A stretch of 64,000 nucleotides of DNA from Pelotomaculum sp. DTU098 (GTDB lineage: Bacteria > Bacillota > Desulfotomaculia > Desulfotomaculales > Pelotomaculaceae): positions 1 through 64,000 of the forward strand of contig LFSA01000110.1 in NCBI GenBank assembly GCA_001512635.1. The letters run 5' to 3'. Positions 17,801 to 25,080 of this stretch are shown in pieces. The position numbers were made by a program, and so were the translations under genes. The notes below the pieces were generated by a model. The model was given only the letters and a program-made list of their open reading frames with translations, was not told the origin of the DNA and did not search any database. The first letter of the stretch is position 1. Each line of letters begins with the position of its first letter.

Positions 17801-18706
17801 ATGAAGATAAGCAAATACGTAACAGTCCTTTTATTAATCCTATCATTTATGTTAATGGCAGGATGTGGGCAGCAAGCTAGCACTACTGATCAGGCCACAG
17901 CAACGGATCAATCGATAAAAATAGGAGGCTCCAGCACCCTGGCGCCTACTGTCGCCAAAATTGCCGACAATTTCACGGAAAAGTATAAAACCTGGAACAA
18001 TGTTGACCCCAGTTTGCCGGAGGAGCAGATTGTCATTTTTGTATCAACCGGCGGTTCTGGTTTTGGTGTTAAGGCGACCACCGAAGGCACTGTGGATATC
18101 GGCATGACTGCGCGGGATATAAAGAATAGCGAAAAAGAAAAAATGCCCAACGGGAAAATCTATAAGCTTGGCACGGATGCCCTGACCATAGCCGTTAATC
18201 CCAAGAACCCGGTGCTGCAGGTCAAGCCCGATCTCACCATGGAAGAAGTCAAAAAAATCTTTGCCGGTGAGATAAGCACCTGGAAGCAGCTTGACGAGAG
18301 GCTGCCGGAGCGCCCCATTATTGTCGCCGTCAGAGATCTGGGCGGTGGGGCCAGCCAGGTATTTGACGAGTTAGTGATGAAGGGAACGCCTATCGCCAAG
18401 GATGCCCTCCAGATCCCGTCAATGGGCGCCCTGGCTGCCAAGGTAATGGAAAACGCGGACGCAATCGGTTATGTTTCCACCGGGATGGTAGCACAGAACG
18501 AAGGTCAGATTGCCGTACTCACTGTGGAGGGTGTTGCTCCGACTACAGAGAATATAAGCAGCGGAGAATACAAGATCGCCCGCCCGCTGTTGATCTTCAC
18601 CAAGGAGGAGCCCCAGGGACATCTGAAGTTCTTTATAGACTACCTGTTGTCGGAAGATGGGCGCCAGGTGGTGGAGGAGATGGGATTCATCCCAGCCGCC
18701 AATTAG
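17801..18706 (+). CDS. pstS: phosphate ABC transporter, substrate-binding lipoprotein
   Basis: 301 residues with a lipoprotein signal peptide: hydrophobic core then LMAGCGQ, with the lipidated Cys at about residue 22. The periplasmic-binding domain shows GGSSTLAPTV, STGGSGFGVKATTEGTVDIG and AITARDI-like phosphate-contact loops, ending in a PstS-type C-terminus. First gene of pstS-C-A-B; start behind GGGAGGTAACGC. Phosphate is the likely ligand, although related proteins bind other oxyanions. Confidence 0.88.
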   Translation: MKISKYVTVLLLILSFMLMAGCGQQASTTDQATATDQSIKIGGSSTLAPTVAKIADNFTEKYKTWNNVDPSLPEEQIVIFVSTGGSGFGVKATTEGTVDIGMTARDIKNSEKEKMPNGKIYKLGTDALTIAVNPKNPVLQVKPDLTMEEVKKIFAGEISTWKQLDERLPERPIIVAVRDLGGGASQVFDELVMKGTPIAKDALQIPSMGALAAKVMENADAIGYVSTGMVAQNEGQIAVLTVEGVAPTTENISSGEYKIARPLLIFTKEEPQGHLKFFIDYLLSEDGRQVVEEMGFIPAAN

Positions 18707-18743
18707 CACTCTGATGGCAGTCGCAACAAAGAAGGAAAAAACC

Positions 18744-18778
18744 GTGGGTAGTTGGCACTTGACTACCCACAGTTTTTT
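18744..18778 (+). terminator. attenuating terminator between pstS and pstC
   Basis: GTGGGTAGT pairs with ACTACCCAC (9-base loop) and is followed by AG and six Ts. A strong terminator inside the operon would make far more PstS than permease, a usual feature of binding-protein-dependent importers. Confidence 0.85.
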
Positions 18779-18832
18779 GTGTTTCAGTGTTAGGCGAAGG
18801 ATGGAGTATGAAGTATAAAGAAGGGCAAATCA

Positions 18833-19702
18833 ATGGGAGATAGAATTGCAAGGTCCATTAGCCTGGTGGTGTCGGCCTGCGCCACCATCTTGCTGCTGGC
18901 GATTGTTGCCTTTATCGCCAGGGAAAGCTGGCCGGTATGGTCTACCTATGGATTAAAGATAATAACCGGGACTGATTGGAGCCCTCTGGCCAACCCCCCG
19001 AAGCTGGGTCTGGGAACGATGGTTCTAAGCACCCTCTGGGTAGCCCTTGGGGCGATGTTTATTGCTGCGCCCCTGGGATTTAGCGGGGCGGTTTTTCTGG
19101 CGGAGTTTGCCCCAGCCTGGCTTGCCGGGCTGATCAGGCCGGTCTTGAACATCCTCACCGGTATTCCCTCGGTGGTGTACGGTTTTGTCGGGGCAACGGT
19201 TTTAGTCAAGTGGTTTGAGGTTTCCTTTCAAATGGCCAGCGGTGAGTCGCTGTTTTGTGCATCACTGGTCCTGACCGTGATGGTATTACCCTATATTGTA
19301 ACCACCTCCGAGGTTGCAATCCGTTCCGTTCCTGCAGAATACAGGCAGGCGGCTCTGGCCCTCGGCGCGTCCAGGCCATATGTGGCGCTGCGGGTACTGC
19401 TGCCCCTGGCTAAAAAGGGCTTGCTGGGGGCCCTGATCCTGGGTTTCGGCCGGGCGGCCGGGGAAACAATGGCGGTTTTAATGCTGGCGGGAAACATCCT
19501 GCTCCTGCCAACATCCTGGTTCAGCAAGGGGGAACCCCTATCCGCCCTGATTGCCCTGGAACTGGGCACCACCGAGGCCGGCAGCCTGCATTACAAGGCT
19601 CTATTTGCTGCCGGGCTAGTTTTACTGCTCATCCTCTTTATCATGAACCTTATTCTAACGTTTTTAAGAAAAGACTATAGCAGGACAGTGAGGAAAAATT
19701 GA
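18833..19702 (+). CDS. pstC: phosphate ABC transporter permease
   Basis: 289 residues with six hydrophobic segments. The permease coupling motif EYRQAALALGASRPYVALRVLLPLAKKG is around residues 165-192, and GIPSVVYGFVGATVL is characteristic of PstC/PstA. Inner-membrane subunit pairing with PstA. Its TGA overlaps the TTG of pstA. Confidence 0.92.
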   Translation: MGDRIARSISLVVSACATILLLAIVAFIARESWPVWSTYGLKIITGTDWSPLANPPKLGLGTMVLSTLWVALGAMFIAAPLGFSGAVFLAEFAPAWLAGLIRPVLNILTGIPSVVYGFVGATVLVKWFEVSFQMASGESLFCASLVLTVMVLPYIVTTSEVAIRSVPAEYRQAALALGASRPYVALRVLLPLAKKGLLGALILGFGRAAGETMAVLMLAGNILLLPTSWFSKGEPLSALIALELGTTEAGSLHYKALFAAGLVLLLILFIMNLILTFLRKDYSRTVRKN

Positions 19703-20541
19703 TTACACGAAGCTTTTGGGACAGGTTTTTCCTGGCAGTTTTCTGGAGCGCCGGCCTGGCAATCCTGCTGGTCCTAACCGGAATCATTGGCTACCTTCTT
19801 ATGCGTGGCGGCTCTTCCCTAACCCTTGAGTTTCTAACCACTGCACCCAGGGGTTTGCCCCTTGGTACCAGTGGAGGGGTTTTACCAGCTATTAGAGGTA
19901 CCCTCTTGCTTGTTTTTATTGCTATTCTGGCGGCCGCTGTACCCGGCTTGATCACGGCAGTTTACCTGTCCGAATACGGCAATTCGTCAAAGTTTACAAC
20001 CCTTGTCAATATAACCATTCAGTGTATGGCCGGGATTCCTTCCATCGTTACCGGACTCTTCGGCTACGCCTTTTTTGTGGTCCATCTGGGTTTTGGTATT
20101 TCCCTGCTGGCTGGCGGCCTGTCTTTGGGGATCATGATTTTCCCGGTGGTCGTGCTTACTGCAAGGGATGCGCTGCTGGCCGTAAACGAGCAGTACCGCC
20201 TGGCCGGCACCGCGCTGGGTGTTTCCCGCTGGTACATGCTGCGCCGGGTTATTATCCCCCAGTCGGCGACGGCCATATTAAGCGGCATCTTACTGGCAAT
20301 GGGCTACGCTGCCGGGGCCACAGCCCCGATTATGGTCACTGCGGCGGTTATTTCTGCCGGGATGAGCGGGGGCTTACTGGATCCGGTTATGGCTTTGCCC
20401 TACCATTTGTATATTTTATTCAGCCAGCATATTTCCATGGAGAAAGCCTACGGCACAGCTCTCCTGCTGGTGCTGCTGCTCCTGTTTTTAAACATTACCG
20501 CTTTAATGCTCAGGGGGCGGCATGGAAAAGGAGGTTACTGA
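19699..20541 (+). CDS. pstA: phosphate ABC transporter permease
   Basis: 280 residues with six hydrophobic segments; PstA landmarks are GIPSIVTGLFGYAFFV and QYRLAGTALGVSRWYMLRRV. It starts at TTG inside the pstC stop (TTGA), so translation is coupled. It ends just before pstB, whose ribosome-binding site lies within its last codons. Confidence 0.92.
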   Translation: MITRSFWDRFFLAVFWSAGLAILLVLTGIIGYLLMRGGSSLTLEFLTTAPRGLPLGTSGGVLPAIRGTLLLVFIAILAAAVPGLITAVYLSEYGNSSKFTTLVNITIQCMAGIPSIVTGLFGYAFFVVHLGFGISLLAGGLSLGIMIFPVVVLTARDALLAVNEQYRLAGTALGVSRWYMLRRVIIPQSATAILSGILLAMGYAAGATAPIMVTAAVISAGMSGGLLDPVMALPYHLYILFSQHISMEKAYGTALLLVLLLLFLNITALMLRGRHGKGGY

Positions 20542-20542
20542 T

Positions 20543-21289
20543 ATGTCTGTCCAGGTTAAGAACTGGAGTGTATCTTTTGAAAAATACCCCGTCTTGCATA
20601 ATATTAACCTGGAGTTCAATGGACAGGGAATTCTTGCTATTATTGGCCCCTCCGGTTGTGGTAAAACAACGCTCTTAAAGAGTATTAACAGGACGGCTGA
20701 GCTGGATCGTGGTTTTAATTGCAGCGGTAAGATCCTGCTCAATGGTGAGGACATATATCAAAAAAACGATGCAGCCTCAATCCGCCGCAGGGTTGGCATG
20801 GTATTCCAAACTCCTGTGGCCCTGCCCATGAGCGTGCGGGAAAACGTTCTTTTTGGGCCGCGGTATTTTGGCGAAAGGAATAAGCGGAAGTTGAATGAGA
20901 TATGTGAACGCAGCTTAAAACAGGCCGGCCTTTGGGAGGAAGTAAAGGATAAACTGGAGCGGCCTGCCGGGGAGCTTTCCGGCGGGCAAAAACAGAGACT
21001 GGCCATTGCCAGGGCACTGGCTGTTGAGCCGGAGGTCCTATTGCTTGATGAGCCATGTTCCAGCCTGGATCCTAACTCCACAATGCTGATCGAGCAACTC
21101 CTTACCCAATTGTCGGGTACGCTGGCCATTGTTCTGGTAACCCATAACTTATTTCAGGCTAAAAGGGTTGCTCACCAGACGTTGCTGATGATGGCCGGCC
21201 AGGTAGTGGAATACGGCCCAACCGGGCAGCTTTTTTCTAAGCCTGCCAGGCAGGAAACCGCTGATTTTATTTCCGGCTTAACCTGGTAG
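20543..21289 (+). CDS. pstB: phosphate ABC transporter ATP-binding protein
   Basis: About 248 residues. Walker A GPSGCGKTT, PstB-typical NGEDIYQKNDAASIRRRVGMVFQ with the Q-loop, signature LSGGQKQRL, Walker B LLLDEPCSSLDP and switch TH. The start at 20543 follows AAAAGGAGGTTACTGAT; an ATG 21 bases upstream has no such signal. No phoU follows, only a dead Mop gene. Confidence 0.93.
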   Translation: MSVQVKNWSVSFEKYPVLHNINLEFNGQGILAIIGPSGCGKTTLLKSINRTAELDRGFNCSGKILLNGEDIYQKNDAASIRRRVGMVFQTPVALPMSVRENVLFGPRYFGERNKRKLNEICERSLKQAGLWEEVKDKLERPAGELSGGQKQRLAIARALAVEPEVLLLDEPCSSLDPNSTMLIEQLLTQLSGTLAIVLVTHNLFQAKRVAHQTLLMMAGQVVEYGPTGQLFSKPARQETADFISGLTW

Positions 21290-21313
21290 GGGGTTTTGTT
21301 TAGGGATAATGTT

Positions 21314-21472
21314 ATGGCTCAGGTGACCATGTGAGTTGGCGGGTGAACGGATGACGCAATCCGGCTCACGTCCGTGATGACGGGAGACAGCCTGGAAGAA
21401 GCAAGATTTTCCAAAGGCGACAAAGTAAGTGCTTTAGTAAAAGCTATTAACGTAGTTCTTGTTAAGCATTAA
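21314..21472 (+). pseudogene. dead Mop (molybdate-binding) domain gene
   Basis: A frame from ATG to TAA of 52 codons that reads as a molbindin/Mop domain: AQVTM-stop-VGG-stop-TDDAIRLTSVMTGDSLEEA, then SKGDKVSALVKAINVVL. The family pattern is VITSVITGDSVEELGLKKGDKVYALIKATEVM. Two in-frame TGA codons (21332, 21344) interrupt it; each is one transition from CGA (Arg). The domain stores or senses molybdate/tungstate. Directly after pstB, it may once have belonged to the same transcript. Confidence 0.75.
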
Positions 21473-21480
21473 TATATTTT

Positions 21481-21517
21481 AAAAAAGAAAAGAGCTTATC
21501 AGGCTCTTTTCTTTTTT
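21481..21517. terminator. bidirectional terminator after pst operon
   Basis: Perfect 15-base-pair stem AAAAAAGAAAAGAGC / GCTCTTTTCTTTTTT with a 7-base loop. A-run and T-run make it work for pstB on the plus strand and the DUF4173 operon on the minus strand. Confidence 0.9.
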
Positions 21518-21606
21518 GTCTCAGGCTCTTCAGTTCTGCCTTTAGCAGGCTCATGCCGCAAAAAACCTGTCCCTGAGCTGGTTTTATTTGTTTGTCAGGC
21601 TGAATG

Positions 21607-23226
21607 TCATCCTTGTTTATTAAAGTATTCGGTAATCCTGTGCCGCGCCCGGGCGCTTTCCCAATTGTCGCCCGGCTCTCCGGCCACCTCATCAACCCGC
21701 TGCTGCTGGGCTTGCAGATATTCCCTCAGTTTAAACTGCAGTTCCGGATCATTGGTTTGTTCATATACCAGCAAGGCCGGATCGACACCGGCCGGCCCGG
21801 ACCGGTATAGTATCTCCACATCAAAGCTCTCCAGCGTTCCGGACAGATAACGGTCCGCATTGTATCTGGCCACCAGGCTGTCCGGGTTTACCAGACACAG
21901 CATACAGAACATGACCGCCCCTACCCCAACTGCCAGGCGGGTTATGGAGAATGACCATTTTTGCAGCGCTATAACTCCAAAGCATAGAATAGCCATAAAG
22001 ATCATCAAAACACAGGGCAGCAGTCGGCGCATGGATAATCCGTAGGCCCCGATGTAAAGGGCCATCTTGCTGAAGGCCGTGGTGATAAGCACCAGCGTGA
22101 GCACGGCCAGCAATGCATTGAGTACCTTCAGGAACATACTATCCCTGCTGTGCTGCTGACTCATGATGTTGGCTGCCGTCAACACGAACAGGTTTATGAC
22201 TGCGATCCGGCACAGCTCAAAGAATCCAGTGCGGGCATATTCCGAATAAACCTGCCACCCCTCCGGCCGTTGACCGGCAAAGGCAGAGAAGAAATAAGGC
22301 ACCTGACTACCGATGAACACTATATAAAGCGTACACAACAGGCCCATCAGAATATAAACCGTAATCATGGGCAGTATCCGCAAGCCTGAAATCTTCTGAA
22401 GGGTGCCGTCCTTTTCAAAGGAACCGGTACCTCTTTTATGAGCGCTACCGGCAACCAGGCCGAAGATATAGGCTGCAACGGGAACAGCAAGAATGAGCTG
22501 CCAGAATGTTTCCCAAAATTTATCGCCAAACCCCTTGAATCCGTCCAATATCCAGTTGACGAGTTTAGCAAAACCGCCGCTGTCCGCTGCCAGCAGCAGG
22601 GGTAAAACCATGGCCGCCACAATAAAGGTTAAGAATAAACCTAATACTACAGAGGAATCCTGTCTTCCCCGGGCAAGTTTACTGCTGCCCAGAAGGGCCA
22701 GGCTTTTATACTGGCAGCCGAAATTGCTGAAGGGAATAACCAGCATGGCATTATAGCCGTCCAGTAAAAGGAGATCGCTGGTTTTGCCCAGGATGAGCAG
22801 TCCGGCGGCACACATGACCCAGTACACGGCGCTGCAGAATAAGAGCAAACCGTGCAAGGGAGCTAGGCCATTGTTGGTCCACAGGCTGAAGTTTAGTCCG
22901 AGCAGCATCACTACCGCCAGCCAGAACCAGCTGGCCCTGGGAATCTGCACCCCTTTCTTCAGCATGTACACAGTCACTGAGCCGCAGAATAACAGGGTAA
23001 ACAAAGTCACTCCCCAGCCCTGCCAGGAAAAGAATACCCAGCGGATAAAAAGAAACCCAAGGACAAAGGCAAACAGGGCGAAATAGCTGTCCCTGCGGTC
23101 GGGTGCAAAGGACGTCTTTACCTTTTCTAATAGGGGGACTGCCGGTGCGCTTTCCCCGGTTCCACCCCAAGCCTGGGGTCCCGGAGTCATAGCTGCCTCG
23201 TTTTTATTCATCCCAAGCCCATCCAT
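21607..23226 (-). CDS. DUF4173-type multi-pass membrane protein
   Basis: 539 residues with about twelve hydrophobic segments from residue 45 to 450 and a soluble C-terminal domain of about 90 residues. It matches the DUF4153/DUF4173 family: NFGCQYKSLALL after the fifth segment, FKGFGDKFWETFWQLILAVPVAAYIFG, GLSMRRLLPCVLMIFMA. Function unknown, inner-membrane. It is the last gene of an operon with a small HTH regulator and a DUF2975 membrane protein. ATG follows AAGGAGGAGCG. Confidence 0.8.
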   Translation of the reverse strand: MDGLGMNKNEAAMTPGPQAWGGTGESAPAVPLLEKVKTSFAPDRRDSYFALFAFVLGFLFIRWVFFSWQGWGVTLFTLLFCGSVTVYMLKKGVQIPRASWFWLAVVMLLGLNFSLWTNNGLAPLHGLLLFCSAVYWVMCAAGLLILGKTSDLLLLDGYNAMLVIPFSNFGCQYKSLALLGSSKLARGRQDSSVVLGLFLTFIVAAMVLPLLLAADSGGFAKLVNWILDGFKGFGDKFWETFWQLILAVPVAAYIFGLVAGSAHKRGTGSFEKDGTLQKISGLRILPMITVYILMGLLCTLYIVFIGSQVPYFFSAFAGQRPEGWQVYSEYARTGFFELCRIAVINLFVLTAANIMSQQHSRDSMFLKVLNALLAVLTLVLITTAFSKMALYIGAYGLSMRRLLPCVLMIFMAILCFGVIALQKWSFSITRLAVGVGAVMFCMLCLVNPDSLVARYNADRYLSGTLESFDVEILYRSGPAGVDPALLVYEQTNDPELQFKLREYLQAQQQRVDEVAGEPGDNWESARARHRITEYFNKQG

Positions 23227-23244
23227 TAACGCTCCTCCTTACTT

Positions 23245-23451
23245 TTAGTCCGGTCTGTATTCGAGTATATCTCCGGGCTGACAATCCAGTACTTTGCAGA
23301 TCTTCTCCATGGTCGAAAAACGAATAGCTTTAGCCTTGCCTGTTTTAAGGATGGAGAGATTAGCCGGACTGATGCCTATCTTTTCAGCCAGTTCGCCGGA
23401 GGAAATTTTCCGCTTGGCCATCATTACATCCAGATTTACTATGATTGGCAT
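23245..23451 (-). CDS. small Cro/CI-like HTH regulator (YozG-type)
   Basis: 68 residues, essentially one helix-turn-helix: MMAKRKISSGELAEKIGISP, ANLSILKTGKAKAIRFSTM, ICKVLDCQPGDILEY. This is the short Cro/CI-type regulator regularly paired with DUF2975 membrane proteins. It starts 18 bases after the DUF2975 stop. It probably regulates this operon; the palindromic or AT-rich region upstream of the DUF2975 gene is the likely target. Confidence 0.9.
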   Translation of the reverse strand: MPIIVNLDVMMAKRKISSGELAEKIGISPANLSILKTGKAKAIRFSTMEKICKVLDCQPGDILEYRPD

Positions 23452-23469
23452 GATCCTGCCTCCCCTCCC

Positions 23470-23922
23470 CTATACTGTGTAATCCGCTTCGTTTTTCAGT
23501 TCCACCACCTGGGCGACTACATTTTTCACCACCCGCACGATCAAGCCCATAAAAGCAGCGGCCAACGCCACAAAGAACCATGGATAATAGTAAAACAGGG
23601 AAACCAGAGCTACTCCCGCACCCGCAAAACAACTCCAGGAGATCCGCCTCAATAAGTCTACGTTCTCATCTGTAAATACCTGACCGGTCTCGATCCGGCG
23701 CAGCAGTTTGAACAGGCTGTAAAGCAGAAAAGCTGCGGGAACAAATCCCACATAGATGGTTCCCATAAAATACACAGCTTCTTCCACCTTAAGCCCGGCC
23801 TGGGAAAACTCTACAAACCAGCGGGTCAGCCAGGGCGCCGCCACCACTGCAGCTAAAACTAAGCCCATGAAGAACAAAACACCCAGCTTACTCAAAATGA
23901 TGGATTTTTCGCTGCTCCACAT
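23470..23922 (-). CDS. DUF2975 membrane protein
   Basis: 150 residues with four hydrophobic helices. LLRRIETGQVFTDENVDLLRRISW after helix 2 is the conserved loop of DUF2975 proteins, which are nearly always followed by a YozG-like HTH regulator, as here. First gene of the operon; start behind GAAAGGAAGAG. The function of the family is unknown, and sensing at the membrane with the HTH partner is an inference. Confidence 0.88.
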   Translation of the reverse strand: MWSSEKSIILSKLGVLFFMGLVLAAVVAAPWLTRWFVEFSQAGLKVEEAVYFMGTIYVGFVPAAFLLYSLFKLLRRIETGQVFTDENVDLLRRISWSCFAGAGVALVSLFYYYPWFFVALAAAFMGLIVRVVKNVVAQVVELKNEADYTV

Positions 23923-24097
23923 TAGATCTCTTCCTTTCTGAACCGGGTGGAATCCACCCCTTAATTATTTGCATTATAACAAATGCTTTATTGCAATTCA
24001 ATATATTTATATCGTTATTCGATAAATATTTTCCGTTTATCAATTCTTATTTGGCGGGATTGCAATAATCTTCTTTCATCGTTTTTTATATAAGCAT

Positions 24098-24126
24098 TTG
24101 ACACGTATAATAACACGTGTTACAAT
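24098..24126 (+). promoter_or_regulatory. promoter and operator of the hicAB remnant
   Basis: Consensus TTGACA, 17-base spacer, TACAAT. The spacer contains the palindrome AACACGTGTT, well placed as an operator for HicB autoregulation. It lies 26 bases before the hicA ATG. Confidence 0.75.
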
Positions 24127-24152
24127 GTAAGTGTAAAAAGGGTGAAGGTTGG

Positions 24153-24348
24153 ATGAATTCTTACTCATCAAGGGAGATTATAAAAATACTTGAAAAGACA
24201 GTTGGTTTCTTGTGGGGTCAGTAGGTAGTCATTATCAATACAAACACCCATCAAACCCGGTAGAGTAACAATAACACACCCTGTAAAGGATATTCCTATA
24301 GGCACACTAAAGAGCATTGAAAAACAGGCAGGAATAAAGCTCGAGTAA
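24153..24348 (+). pseudogene. hicA: hicA toxin, two frameshifts
   Basis: Reads as a HicA mRNA interferase only across three frames: NSYSSREIIKILEK, then DSWFLVGSVGSHYQYKHPSNP (with the catalytic GSHxQY histidine), then GRVTITHPVKDIPIGTLKSI to a TAA. The first shift fits one A lost from a run of five (GAAAAGACAG), the second one G lost from a run of three (AACCCGGTAG). As it stands only the first 23 codons can be read, so the toxin should be dead. Confidence 0.85.
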
Positions 24349-24410
24349 CCCAGCCTCTCCCTATAGATCATTGGATAAAGGAGTGATATACCACGAAAAA
24401 AGATCGTTAT

Positions 24411-24803
24411 GTGTATCCAGCTATATTTAGCTACGCTCCAGATGGTATTTCAATAGAGTTCCCGGATCTACCCGGATGTTTACCCTGTGGTAAAACCACA
24501 GAGGAAGCTCTAAAAAATGCTAAGGAAGCCATGGCGCTACATCTCTGGGGTATGGAAAACGATAATGTTCCAATTCCTGAACCGTCACCCATCGACGAAA
24601 TCAAACTAAAACCAAGCCAAGTAATAGTTTTAGTGGAGGTTTATTTGCCTATTTACAGGGATGCTATAGAAAATCAATCGGTTAAGAAAACACTAACTAT
24701 TCCACAGTGGTTAAATAAAATCGCTGAAGAAAACCATGTTAATTTTTCACAGATATTGCAAAAAGCCTTAAAAGAGCATCTTGGCATTAATGACAGACCC
24801 TAA
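24411..24803 (+). CDS. hicB: HicB antitoxin with a lost ATG start
   Basis: 130 residues from GTG. N-terminal degenerate RNase-H-like domain (FPDLPGCLPCGKTTEEALKNA), and a C-terminal ribbon-helix-helix (LTIPQWLNKIAEENHVNFSQ). HicB neutralises HicA and represses the operon. The natural start appears to be 24393, where ACG AAA AAA GAT CGT TAT sits at correct spacing from AAAGGAGTG; ATG has become ACG. Translation now would need the downstream GTG, with no ribosome-binding site, or inefficient ACG initiation. With hicA broken, loss of the antitoxin start is tolerable. Confidence 0.75.
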   Translation: MYPAIFSYAPDGISIEFPDLPGCLPCGKTTEEALKNAKEAMALHLWGMENDNVPIPEPSPIDEIKLKPSQVIVLVEVYLPIYRDAIENQSVKKTLTIPQWLNKIAEENHVNFSQILQKALKEHLGINDRP

Positions 24804-24817
24804 TCTGGGTCTTTTTC
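24795..24817 (+). terminator. terminator of the hicAB remnant
   Basis: AGACCC pairs with GGGTCT around a 6-base loop containing the hicB stop, followed by a T-rich tract. Confidence 0.75.
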
Positions 24818-24827
24818 TTTACTTAAA

Positions 24828-24853
24828 AAACCGCCCTCCCGGACGGCTTGTTA
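24828..24853 (-). terminator. terminator on the minus strand (after capA)
   Basis: On the minus strand, GCCGTCC pairs with GGGCGG(T) over a short GGGA loop and is followed by six Ts. It lies about 230 bases beyond the CapA stop. Confidence 0.6.
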
Positions 24854-25080
24854 ATATGCAGTATAAAGCATGCTTGCCTTTTCTGCTGTTAGCGATATTG
24901 AGTAAATTGGTATTGGTTTGGGAAAACCAAAGTATTGGACATTAGCATTGTAATTATAACTTTTATCAACCTTATAGCTTTTTTAAATCAGTGCAGCAAT
25001 CGTCGAGGCAGCCTACCTGTTATTATTTAATTTGTACACGGGGAGAACGTTTTTTTATTTATTCCGGACCCTCCCTTATA

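Noticed and set aside
17801-21289. Tungstate/molybdate (Tup/Mod) importer instead of phosphate
   Set aside because: Two permeases of PstC/PstA type and a PstB-specific ATPase argue for phosphate despite the dead Mop gene behind it.
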